A DNA stretch of 64,000 nucleotides from Carnobacterium alterfunditum DSM 5972. GTDB taxonomy: Bacteria; Bacillota; Bacilli; Lactobacillales; Carnobacteriaceae. A program made the translations under genes and the position numbers. The notes beneath the pieces are model-generated. The model was not told the DNA's origin, searched no databases, and worked only from the letters and a program-made list of their open reading frames with translations. Of this stretch, positions 43,961-52,060 are shown in pieces. The DNA lies in NCBI RefSeq assembly GCF_000744115.1, contig NZ_JQLG01000004.1, positions 620,001-684,000 of the forward strand, given 5' to 3'. Position 1 is the stretch's first letter, and the number at the start of each line of letters is the position of its first letter.

Positions 43961-44092
43961 TTAAGTTTTCACACCTAGCGTTTATACTAAAGACATACCA
44001 AACCTGAAACTTTTTTTTCTACTTATTTACCCCCATAAATGAGTAATCCATACCCCTTTTAAAGCCTTTGCGATTTTAGCAAAGGCTTTTTC
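43961..44092 (+). ncRNA. Possible short transcript with terminator
   Basis: TTAAGT (43961) and TATACT (43983), 16 bp apart, could start a transcript near 43995. A clear terminator follows at 44061-44092 (AAAGCCTTTGC/GCAAAGGCTTT and T run). No reading frame with a ribosome site fits the ~95 bases between, so a small RNA is possible. The -35 is weak; the terminator is sound. Confidence 0.4.
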
Positions 44093-44191
44093 TATGGAAA
44101 GGTAGGATCCCAAGAAGCCTTTAGATCTGATTTAAGTAAAAAGGGTCCGAAAAAAACTTTGCTGCACGATAAATCACCTTTGCACTATTTT

Positions 44192-44372
44192 CATAGCGGA
44201 GTAAGAATTTTTTCTTGCTTCACTTTCACGTGAAAACGACTTTGACCAAAGAGTGATGACTTTTTTTAGTCTCACTCTTTGGTACCGGGCTGTTTCATAA
44301 GGGAGTGATACTAATATGCCGCTCTACTTGTTCATAAAAAGTCCTTTGATGAACAAGTGGCTCCCGTGGCTC
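44192..44372. repeat. Array C: four 52-bp hairpin units
   Basis: Units start at 44192, 44244, 44296 and 44348, exactly 52 bp apart. Perfect pairs: ACCAAAGAGT with ACTCTTTGGT inside unit 2 (extended by GACT/AGTC), and ACTTGTTCAT with ATGAACAAGT between units 3 and 4. It lies between the 92-residue gene and pepF in a 660-base gap without a gene. Confidence 0.82.
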
Positions 44373-44392
44373 CCGTGGCTCCCGTGCCTCCC
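44358..44392 (+). repeat. 9-bp tandem repeat
   Basis: Three perfect copies of TGGCTCCCG and a degenerate fourth, directly after the last right arm of array C. The GC content is far above the neighbourhood. Confidence 0.85.
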
Positions 44393-44545
44393 ACTTCCCC
44401 TATCGCTTACCAAGCAAATAGCAAAGTTCAAAAATAGTTGATCCGAAAAAGACTCAGATCTATTTCTGATGAAAGAAACCATCAAAAATGGAGCTGAGTC
44501 TTCTGCTAATGATTTAGACAAACTTGTTCTTTTTGCGGATGAAGT

Positions 44546-46357
44546 TTAAATCGTAATCTCTTTGGTCAATGCAATGATCTTATCAACGGATTCATCTAAA
44601 TAGTGGATCGTATCAGATAAAGGTTTATCAGTCGTGATGTCAACACCTGCAATTTTAGCAGCTGGAGCTGGACGGTATTGATCACCTAAAGCTAGGAATT
44701 CCAACCACTCTTCTACTGCTGGTTGGCCCAGTTCTTTGATGCGTAAAAATGCTTGAGTCGCGATCGTTAACCCGGCAGAGTATGTGTAAGAATACAATCC
44801 CATATAATAATGGCTTTGGCGCATCCACGTTAATTCTGCTCCTGGATTGATTTCAACTGCATCTCCCCAGAATTTATTCAATACAGATCGTTTAATGTCG
44901 CTTAATGCCGCTGCATCGAAACTTTTGCCTTCATCGATCAGTTGATAAACTTCTCGTTGATAAGCAGCTTCCAATAAATGTGTAATGAAGTTATGGAAGT
45001 ACGTGTTAGAAATCATATTAGACAAGGCAAAGCGTTGTTCACGAGGAGCATCACTTTTGCGTCTTAAAGATTCTGTTAATAATAATTCATTGAATGTTGA
45101 TGGAGCTTCAATCAAGTAAAGCGATGGTTCTGATCCTAAAAGGGCATTGTTTTCGCCAGAGAGCATCCCTTGACCAGCATGTCCTATCTCATGGATCAAT
45201 GTGTAAACGTCAGATAATTGGTTGTTCCATGACATTAAAATATAAGGGTGTTTGCCATATGGAGACGTACAGAATCCACCAGTCGATTTCCCTTTATTTT
45301 GAACAAAATCTACCCAGCGTTCTGGATAAGCTTTCATGATCCGATCAACGTAATCTTGCCCTAAGACACTCAGTGCATCTACTACGACCTCTTTTGACTG
45401 CTCAACCGTGATTTTTGATGAATAATCGGCATCCAAGTCGATTTTCAAATCAGCATAGGTCATTTTGTCCAACCCATTTACTTCTTTCACATGGCTGATG
45501 TACTTTTGCATAACAGGAGCTAGATCATTCATAATGCTGTCGATTTGACGGTTGTATAATGTGCGGTCAACCTCTTGATCGTACAAAAGATAGTCAATAA
45601 CTGAATCAAAACCACGCATAGTAGCAATTGTTTTTTCTTTTTGGACTTGTGTATAATAAGCTGCTGCTACAACATTTTGGTAATCGCTAAGGACTGCTGA
45701 AAATTTATCAAATGCTGCACGTCGAATAGTAGTGTCTGCATGATACATGTACAAGTCTTCGTATAAGACAAAACTCAATGGGTAGTCTTTCCCAGCAGCA
45801 TTAAATGTTCCAAAATCCATATCTGCCAAGCGTGCTTGTTCGTATATGGCTTCAGGTGCACCAAGGACTGGTGAAAGTTGTGCTAAGGCTTTTTCAACTT
45901 TAGGGTCCAATTGAATTGATTTGTCTTCTTTGATGTGACGAATAAAAGACGCAAATTGAGGTTCTTCTTTTTCAACTTGGTCTAAAACAGTCGTATCCAC
46001 TGCTTTTAATTCAGAATCAAAAAAGGATAATTGAGCACCAATTTCTGCTAATACATTGTCCATGGAACGAGACAATTGGGTATTTTCAGGATTGGTCAAA
46101 TCAGTAGCAGCTGGTAAAAAGGCATAATGATTTGTCCAGTCTGCCGTTTGCATGATTTCACTGTATTGTTTTAAAGCCGTGCAGATCATTTTAGCATCCG
46201 TTAAATTTCCTTCATAAGTCGTACTGAATTGCTTGACCGCTGCTTTCATATCTTCTACTGCAGCTTCAAAGGCTTCTTTAGTTGGGTATAAACCTGTGAG
46301 ATCCCACGTTAATGCTTCGGAGACCTCAGATCTGTTTTTCAATTCTTCTTGTGCCAT
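44546..46357 (-). CDS. pepF: Oligoendopeptidase F (M3 family)
   Basis: A cytoplasmic zinc metallopeptidase cleaving oligopeptides. The 603-residue length is typical. The zinc site is in DVYTLIHEIGHAGQGMLSGE (HEIGH, about residue 385) with the third ligand Glu in LIEAPSTFNELLLTESL. N-terminal AQEELKNRSEVSEALTWDL is the PepF pattern. AAAGGAG lies nine bases upstream. It could help use peptides imported by the OppA-type binding protein encoded further right. Confidence 0.95.
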   Translation of the reverse strand: MAQEELKNRSEVSEALTWDLTGLYPTKEAFEAAVEDMKAAVKQFSTTYEGNLTDAKMICTALKQYSEIMQTADWTNHYAFLPAATDLTNPENTQLSRSMDNVLAEIGAQLSFFDSELKAVDTTVLDQVEKEEPQFASFIRHIKEDKSIQLDPKVEKALAQLSPVLGAPEAIYEQARLADMDFGTFNAAGKDYPLSFVLYEDLYMYHADTTIRRAAFDKFSAVLSDYQNVVAAAYYTQVQKEKTIATMRGFDSVIDYLLYDQEVDRTLYNRQIDSIMNDLAPVMQKYISHVKEVNGLDKMTYADLKIDLDADYSSKITVEQSKEVVVDALSVLGQDYVDRIMKAYPERWVDFVQNKGKSTGGFCTSPYGKHPYILMSWNNQLSDVYTLIHEIGHAGQGMLSGENNALLGSEPSLYLIEAPSTFNELLLTESLRRKSDAPREQRFALSNMISNTYFHNFITHLLEAAYQREVYQLIDEGKSFDAAALSDIKRSVLNKFWGDAVEINPGAELTWMRQSHYYMGLYSYTYSAGLTIATQAFLRIKELGQPAVEEWLEFLALGDQYRPAPAAKIAGVDITTDKPLSDTIHYLDESVDKIIALTKEITI

Positions 46358-46648
46358 TTTATCAAGCTCCTTTATTGGTTACTATCAGTTGATTTTTTTT
46401 GATAAATTACTCGTCTAGTATAACACTACTGATGGAAAGGTTGCTAAACTTCTTCTCTATCACTAACAAAAAAATCAGTTGACTTAAGTATTTAAATAAC
46501 AGCTATTCTTGTATAAAATGCATTCTTTAAAATAGAATCAATCTCTTTTCTAGCAATCAAACTATTTGGATGGTATACTGCTAATTGCGTTTAAAATGAG
46601 TTGGATAATCCCTCTTTACTTTTCGGCTTTTGAAAGGAGCTTATTTCA

Positions 46649-48895
46649 TTGAAAAACAGTCTATCTATGGAACAACAACGTGTCCAAACCGTTGTAAAAC
46701 AAATTCAAACTGAACTGAATCAATTAAAACAAACCGTAGCAAACGATAGTGAAATACAAAAAATGCGTTTAAAAGAATCCGGTGAAATCAAGATCAATCA
46801 AGGTTCAAGTGAAAGTATGTGGGAATCAGCAGGCGAATTGCGTTCGATCGAACAAGATTTAATGATTCGTAGTAGAACACTGCTTAAAAACCAAAATCGC
46901 GTCATGGCATTAGAAAAAATGGTCAATGATCCTTACTTTGGGCGAATCGATTACGAAGATGAACTTGGTAAGGAAACTATCTATATTGGCATTAGTTCTG
47001 TCTTTGACGAATATGATAATTTAGTAGTCGATTGGCGCTCTCCCATTGCTTCGCTTTATTATGAAGGCAATGTAGGCGACACGATCTCTTTGAAAATTGG
47101 AGAAGAGAAATTAGCGCTTTTGATTGAATTGAAACGCCAATTTCTAATTCGCCAAGCAAAGATCATCCAACTATTGGATACAGATAATATAATGGGTGAC
47201 CCTTATTTGCTTGAAGCCTTAGAAGACCGATCCACTTATCAAATGGGTGCTGTTATTTCGACGCTGCAAAAACAACAAAATCAAATCGTACGAGAAACTT
47301 CTGCAAAGATCACTTTGATCGAAGGTGTTGCCGGATCTGGAAAAACGGTTGTTTTGATGCAAAAAATCGCATATCTGCTTTACACGTTCAGAGATCAGTT
47401 AAAAGCATCTGAAATCATCCTATTCTCACCCAATAAGATTTTCCAAACCTATATCTCTCAAGTTTTGCCTGAATTAGGTGAACTGAATGTGACGAGTCAC
47501 ACTTTCCCCGAATTTATGAATCAAAGAGTTCCAAAATACACGCTCATTTCTAATCAAGATGAAGAGTTGTCTGACGTCACTTTATTAAAAGGGAGCCTAC
47601 AATTTTCAGAGGCGTTAAAAGACTATACTGATCGATTAAAATCGAACTTTATGCGTTTTTCTTCGCTATCCTTCCAAGATGAAATCATCATTTCAAAAGA
47701 AGAAATCAAAGAATTGTTTTACAGTATCGAAAGTGAGGGTACCTTAGCTAGTAAGTTGGCCTTGCTTCAAACATTGTTGCTTCAAAAAATAGCTCAATTT
47801 AAACAGACGCAAAGAACAGCTAATTGGGTCGAAGATGCTTTGCTTTCAATGTCTGACAGTGAGTTGCGCCAATACGAAAGCGAATCAAAAAACGAACAAA
47901 AGGCTGAAGAAACTTTGATTGATTCGATCCTAGAAACAGCTTATTCACCAGTCGTTAAAAGAATTAAAAGATTAACCTTCATTCGCTGCCAGCATCAATA
48001 CATCCATTTCTTAAAAACTGTACCAAAATTGCTTTCTTTAGCAGACTTTTCAATTGATGATGACATGTGGACAGAGCATATCCAACAAGTTGTCACGAAT
48101 ATGGCCCATAAAGAATTAGTGTTAGAAGACTTGGATGCCTTTTACAGCCTGTTCCAATTGATGCATGGACCGATCAGCAGCACAAAATTTAAATACATTT
48201 GTTTAGATGAAGTGCAAGACTTCTCTCCATTCCAATTACAAATGCTAAAAGATTTTTACCCAACTGCCTACTTTGTTTTGAGCGGTGACTTAAACCAAAA
48301 TATCCTAATGAAACGTATCTCTTTTAATGATTTAGATGCTATTTTCGCTGGAAATTCTTTTCAACGATATCAGTTGTTAACGAGCTACCGTTCGACAAAT
48401 GAGATCATTCAATTCTCAAATCGCTTTTTAGAAGAAAATTCTGTAGCGGAACCTAATTTTCGTGAAGGAAAAAAACCAGAATTAATTTTAACTACTGATA
48501 ATGATCATTACTTGGATTACGTGAAAACAAAAATTGCTGAAAATCAAAAAGCTGGTTTCCGTACAGCTTTTATCAGTAAAAATTATGCAGAAGCAGAACG
48601 TTTCTATCAAGAGTTAACAAATAATGGCATTGAAAGCAATTTAGTGTTGAAAGATACTGATAATAGTCATTACCCTGTTATTGTTATCCCTGTTCAGTTA
48701 GCTAAAGGATTGGAATTCGACAGCGTATTTGCTCTTTTCCATTATTCGACTCCTACTTCTTCCAATGATTTATCGACTGCTTATACTATCTGCAGTCGTG
48801 CTATGCACGAGTTATATTTCATTGCACCTGATCTTCAAAGTCCATTAGTAAGTCGTCTTGAATCAGCTGATTATCATTTAGTTGACTTGAATTAA
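46649..48895 (+). CDS. helD: HelD-like superfamily 1 helicase
   Basis: A 748-residue protein of the HelD family, which frees stalled RNA polymerase in Gram-positive bacteria. It has the N-terminal coiled-coil arm (MEQQRVQTVVKQIQTELNQL), Walker A IEGVAGSGKTVVLMQKIAYL near residue 230, Walker B YICLDEVQDFSPFQLQML, SYRSTNEIIQFSNRFL and VIVIPVQLAKGLEFDSVFAL (motifs V/VI). The start is TTG at 46649 with AAAGGAG nine bases before it. The gap 46358-46648 is a divergent promoter region. Confidence 0.9.
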   Translation: MKNSLSMEQQRVQTVVKQIQTELNQLKQTVANDSEIQKMRLKESGEIKINQGSSESMWESAGELRSIEQDLMIRSRTLLKNQNRVMALEKMVNDPYFGRIDYEDELGKETIYIGISSVFDEYDNLVVDWRSPIASLYYEGNVGDTISLKIGEEKLALLIELKRQFLIRQAKIIQLLDTDNIMGDPYLLEALEDRSTYQMGAVISTLQKQQNQIVRETSAKITLIEGVAGSGKTVVLMQKIAYLLYTFRDQLKASEIILFSPNKIFQTYISQVLPELGELNVTSHTFPEFMNQRVPKYTLISNQDEELSDVTLLKGSLQFSEALKDYTDRLKSNFMRFSSLSFQDEIIISKEEIKELFYSIESEGTLASKLALLQTLLLQKIAQFKQTQRTANWVEDALLSMSDSELRQYESESKNEQKAEETLIDSILETAYSPVVKRIKRLTFIRCQHQYIHFLKTVPKLLSLADFSIDDDMWTEHIQQVVTNMAHKELVLEDLDAFYSLFQLMHGPISSTKFKYICLDEVQDFSPFQLQMLKDFYPTAYFVLSGDLNQNILMKRISFNDLDAIFAGNSFQRYQLLTSYRSTNEIIQFSNRFLEENSVAEPNFREGKKPELILTTDNDHYLDYVKTKIAENQKAGFRTAFISKNYAEAERFYQELTNNGIESNLVLKDTDNSHYPVIVIPVQLAKGLEFDSVFALFHYSTPTSSNDLSTAYTICSRAMHELYFIAPDLQSPLVSRLESADYHLVDLN

Positions 48896-48897
48896 AT

Positions 48898-48940
48898 AAA
48901 AAAAGGGATAAAAAGCAGTCGCTTTTTATCCCTTTTTTTA
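48898..48940. terminator. Bidirectional terminator
   Basis: Stem AAAAAAAGGGATAAAAAGC with its complement and loop AGTC, flanked by A and T tracts, between convergent helD and the PPOX-like gene. Confidence 0.92.
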
Positions 48941-48949
48941 TCTTTTTAT

Positions 48950-49369
48950 TCAATTTAAATAGATTGAAAGCACTTCAGGATTTTTTGTTCCTCTGAGGGC
49001 AACGGTGTCTGGTTGGATTTTTAAAACAACGATATTCGGGTCATCTTTCCCTTCAAAGATAAGCTTCATATAGGGGCTCCAAAGATGTTCGATCATCGCT
49101 CGATCATCAATGATAGAGACCTGGCCTGCTATTTCAACATAGTTAGTATTCAACATACCAGAGTCATAGCCCAATAAAATAAACGTATAGGGATTTTTTT
49201 CTAATTCTTTCACTTTATGTGTTCGCTTGTCTGTTAATGTATACAGAATGAATCCTTCATTAAAAAAAGTCATATAACGAGATACAGGTTTACCATCTGA
49301 AACAGTAGACATCGTTCCTATATTATTTTTTTCAATAATTTTTAAAGCTTTATCACGCTCATCAGCCAC
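48950..49369 (-). CDS. Pyridoxamine-phosphate-oxidase-like flavoprotein
   Basis: A 139-residue split-barrel protein like general stress protein 26. Motifs: IGTMSTVSDGKPVSRYMTFF and VKELEKNPYTFILLGYDSG. It binds FMN or a related cofactor in known members; the reaction is unknown. The start is GTG at 49369 with GGAGGG eight bases upstream. Confidence 0.82.
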   Translation of the reverse strand: MADERDKALKIIEKNNIGTMSTVSDGKPVSRYMTFFNEGFILYTLTDKRTHKVKELEKNPYTFILLGYDSGMLNTNYVEIAGQVSIIDDRAMIEHLWSPYMKLIFEGKDDPNIVVLKIQPDTVALRGTKNPEVLSIYLN

Positions 49370-49462
49370 AATTGCATCCCTCCATTTTTAATTTATTATG
49401 ACATACCAAGTATGCTTATTCAAAGAATATGTTCCAGTTTTTGTATGCGTTTACTTTAAAAA

Positions 49463-50110
49463 CTATTCAACTTCTGAAACTACTGTATAGCGTTCATTAA
49501 CGTGTGCTGCCTGCTCGATCTCATCAACGATCGCAATAGCAAAGTCAGCATAACTGATGTAACTTTGATTAGTTGAATTGACAATTACTTGGTCCGTCCC
49601 GACTTGGTAAGCACCCGTTCGCTTACCGGTAGCATCAAAATCTAAGGCAGGGCTGACAAAAGTCCATTTTATACCAACTGATTCTTTTAAATCCTCTAGA
49701 TTTTTAGCTTGATTGATTGCTGTCGGTTTAAAAAAGGTTGGCAAGTCTGGCGTATCCATTACTCGAAGTGTTTTTGCTGCGTTGACATACAAACTTCCTG
49801 CTCCACCTACAACGATCAATCTTGTATCAGGTGCTCCTTTTAATGCTTCAATTAAAATTTTGCCAAATTGTACATGTTTCACAGCTTGTTCTTGCTCCAT
49901 GCCTGTACCAAAAGCATTAACAACGACGTCATATTTTTTCAAATCTTCTGAAGTCAAAGAAAAAAGATTTTTTTCTACTACTTTCAAATCTTTATCTGCT
50001 AATCTTTCTGCGTTTCTTACAATTGCAGTCACTTTATGCCCTCTATTTTTTGCTTCTTCTGCAATCAAACTTCCTGCTCTTCCTGTTGCTGCGATAACGG
50101 CTACTTTCAT
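49463..50110 (-). CDS. NAD(P)-dependent oxidoreductase, NmrA/YwnB-like
   Basis: A 215-residue Rossmann-fold protein. The nucleotide motif is VAVIAATGRAGSLIAEEAKN, followed by HKVTAIVRNAERL and VVNAFGTGMEQEQ. RLIVVGGAGSLYV and KWTFVSPALDFDATGKR are typical of this atypical short-chain group. Substrate unknown; members often respond to redox stress. Confidence 0.85.
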   Translation of the reverse strand: MKVAVIAATGRAGSLIAEEAKNRGHKVTAIVRNAERLADKDLKVVEKNLFSLTSEDLKKYDVVVNAFGTGMEQEQAVKHVQFGKILIEALKGAPDTRLIVVGGAGSLYVNAAKTLRVMDTPDLPTFFKPTAINQAKNLEDLKESVGIKWTFVSPALDFDATGKRTGAYQVGTDQVIVNSTNQSYISYADFAIAIVDEIEQAAHVNERYTVVSEVE

Positions 50111-50222
50111 CTTGTTTACCTCCTTTAGCTTTACTATCTTCTTTTTATCAGATTAACACATGGGGTATTGTAAATGAAATTTATAGCCTTCTAATATCTT
50201 GTTATTTTTTTGTTGAATTAGT

Positions 50223-50261
50223 CTAAATGTCACATAAATGTGAACTTTAAATGACATTTAG
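50223..50261. promoter_or_regulatory. Inverted repeat upstream of spx
   Basis: CTAAATGTCA and TGACATTTAG are perfect 10-bp arms separated by 19 bp, with an inner CACATAAATGTG palindrome. The right arm ends two bases before a possible -35 (TTGCGT at 50264; -10 TAACAT 17 bp later). The position suits an operator for spx. Confidence 0.5.
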
Positions 50262-50367
50262 TGTTGCGTTTTGTACATATTCATAGTAACATACTACTTA
50301 CAATTGATTTTTAATTTTATTTTATAAATTATTAATTAGTTTAACTCTAATTAGGAGAGTGGATATA

Positions 50368-50772
50368 ATGATTACTTTGTATACAACACCTAGCTCGGCT
50401 TCATGCCGTAAAGCAAAATCATGGCTAGAGGAAAATAATCTATCTTTTATTGAAAAAAATATTTTCAACGAAAGTTTGACTATTTCAGAATTAAAAGCCA
50501 TTTTACGTCTGACAGAAAATGGGACAGAAGATATTATCTCATACCGTTCGCAAGCTTTCCAAAATTTAAATATTTCACTAGATGACTTCTCATTATCTGA
50601 AGTGTTGGCATTGATCCAACAAAATCCAAGTTTGATTCGTAGACCTATTTTAATTGACGATAAAAAATTGCAAATTGGATTCAACGATGATGATATTCGT
50701 CGCTTTTTACCAAGAGAAGTTCGTCGTATCGATTTGTTAGAGATGCAAAAACAGCTTTCTGATATCTCTTAA
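50368..50772 (+). CDS. spx: Spx/ArsC-type transcriptional regulator lacking the CxxC pair
   Basis: Spx binds the RNA polymerase alpha subunit and adjusts transcription in thiol stress. The protein of about 134 residues aligns along its whole length with Bacillus Spx: MITLYTTPSSASCRKAKSWL, GTEDIISYRSQAFQNLN, SLIRRPILIDDKKLQIGFND, DIRRFLPREVR. The redox motif Cys-Thr-Ser-Cys is Ser-Ala-Ser-Cys here, so the disulphide switch cannot form. ATG 50368 is preferred; GTG 50359 is too near the AGGAG site. Its terminator is split by an ISL3-family element. Confidence 0.9.
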   Translation: MITLYTTPSSASCRKAKSWLEENNLSFIEKNIFNESLTISELKAILRLTENGTEDIISYRSQAFQNLNISLDDFSLSEVLALIQQNPSLIRRPILIDDKKLQIGFNDDDIRRFLPREVRRIDLLEMQKQLSDIS

Positions 50773-50852
50773 ACTTAAATCAATACTTGATCTGTTTTCT
50801 TCACACTTGTAGATCATGCTGCAGATAAATAAAAAGCTAAAAACTAAAAATT

Positions 50853-50879
50853 TAAAAAACAGCTCTTCCAAAAAATTTC
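50853..50879 (+). terminator. Left arm of the spx terminator, split by ISL3
   Basis: AACAGCTCTTCCAAAAAATTTC pairs with GAAATGTTTTTGGGAAAGCT... at 53448-53474, which is followed by a T run. The element and its 8-bp duplication lie in the loop region. Confidence 0.8.
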
Positions 50880-50937
50880 GGCTGTATAATTTTTGGTGTG
50901 GATGAAGAAATTCATTCGCACCTATTTTTTTATAAGA

Positions 50938-51985
50938 CGGTTTGTCAAATTAAGTGCAACACCTTTTCCATAAACGCTTCGTATGGTGTTTTCCAGTCCA
51001 GGCATTTTCTGGGCCGATTATTAATCAAGGAAAGAGCTTCTTCAACTTCCTCTGTGAGAATGGTATCAAAATTCGTTCGTTTTGGGAAAAACTCCCTGAA
51101 AAGGCCATTACTATTTTCATTACTTCCTCTCTGCCAAGCAGCGTACGCATCAGCGAAGTACATTGGAATGTTCAACTCTGATTCAATCACGGTATAACAG
51201 GCAAATTCTTTTCCTCTATCCGTTGTAAAGCTTTGAAAGGCTTCTCGTGGATAAAGAGCATGAAGAGTTCGAATGGCTCGCTCCATTGACTTTGCGGAAC
51301 GATCCGGTATAAGAATGGCTTTATACCAACGGGTTTGACGTTCTACAAAGGTGGCAACACAGCCCTTCGCTTGACCACGACCTGAGACAACAGTATCCAA
51401 CTCCCAATGACCAAAAGTCGTGCGTTTTCTGATTTCTTTTGGCCGTTTGGAAATCGGTGTGCCGACAACAAATCGACCTCTTGTTTCCTTTGGTTTTTGA
51501 CGCTTCCCTTTCTGACGCAAGACCGTCAAAGGCACGTCAAGCAAACCGGCATAAATCCAGCGGTAAATGGTTTTGAAGGTCAAGGATCCTTGAAGTAAAC
51601 GGCCACTAATTTGTTCTGGAGACCACGTTTGATCCAACTTTTCTTGGATAACTATTTTTAGCGAGGCTGTTAGTTTAGAATGAGCCCCGCAGGCAGCTTT
51701 CCTTTGATTATAAGATGTTTGAGCTTTTTCCGCTTGGTAGTTTGGGTTTCGTTGGCATTCTCTAGAAACGGACGAGGGAGAGCGATTTAGCTTTTTCGCA
51801 ATTGTACGAATGGACATCTTAAGTTCAAGATAGACTTCTATTTTGGAACGTTCGGTTATGGTAAAATGAGTGTAGCTCATGACAACTCCTCCAATCGAAT
51901 GGTAGTGTGGTAACTTCATTCTATACGAGGACGTCATGGGTTTCTTTTATTTCGTCTTGGGTGTTGCACTTAATATTACAATTCA
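50938..51985 (-). mobile_element. IS30-family element, second type (nested)
   Basis: About 1.05 kb with ends TTGTCAAATTAAGTGCAACACC and, reversed, TTGTAATATTAAGTGCAACACC. The boundaries are approximate because the target duplication is unclear (ATA is possible). It is not the same element as the four 1063-bp copies, though the tips are related. Confidence 0.85.
50945..51880 (-). CDS. IS30-family transposase (nested element)
   Basis: A product of about 311 residues with helix-turn-helix SIRTIAKKLNRSPSSVSREC and DDE core motifs FGHWELDTVVSG, SFTTDRGKEFACY and GSNENSNGLFREFFPK. ATG 51880 has GGAGGAG seven bases upstream. The frame is intact. Confidence 0.93.
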   Translation of the reverse strand: MSYTHFTITERSKIEVYLELKMSIRTIAKKLNRSPSSVSRECQRNPNYQAEKAQTSYNQRKAACGAHSKLTASLKIVIQEKLDQTWSPEQISGRLLQGSLTFKTIYRWIYAGLLDVPLTVLRQKGKRQKPKETRGRFVVGTPISKRPKEIRKRTTFGHWELDTVVSGRGQAKGCVATFVERQTRWYKAILIPDRSAKSMERAIRTLHALYPREAFQSFTTDRGKEFACYTVIESELNIPMYFADAYAAWQRGSNENSNGLFREFFPKRTNFDTILTEEVEEALSLINNRPRKCLDWKTPYEAFMEKVLHLI

Positions 51986-52060
51986 TCATAAAAAAATAGA
52001 AACAAATGAATTTTCCAGTTAGAATAAAGTCACGACAACCCACTAGAAAGGAAAATTCAT

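Noticed and set aside
44402-44549. Short plus-strand frame (ending DLDKLVLFADEV) before the pepF end
   Set aside because: About 35 codons, no ribosome site, overlaps the pepF stop; could be a gene remnant but cannot be supported. The GACTCAG/CTGAGTC hairpin around it may be structural.
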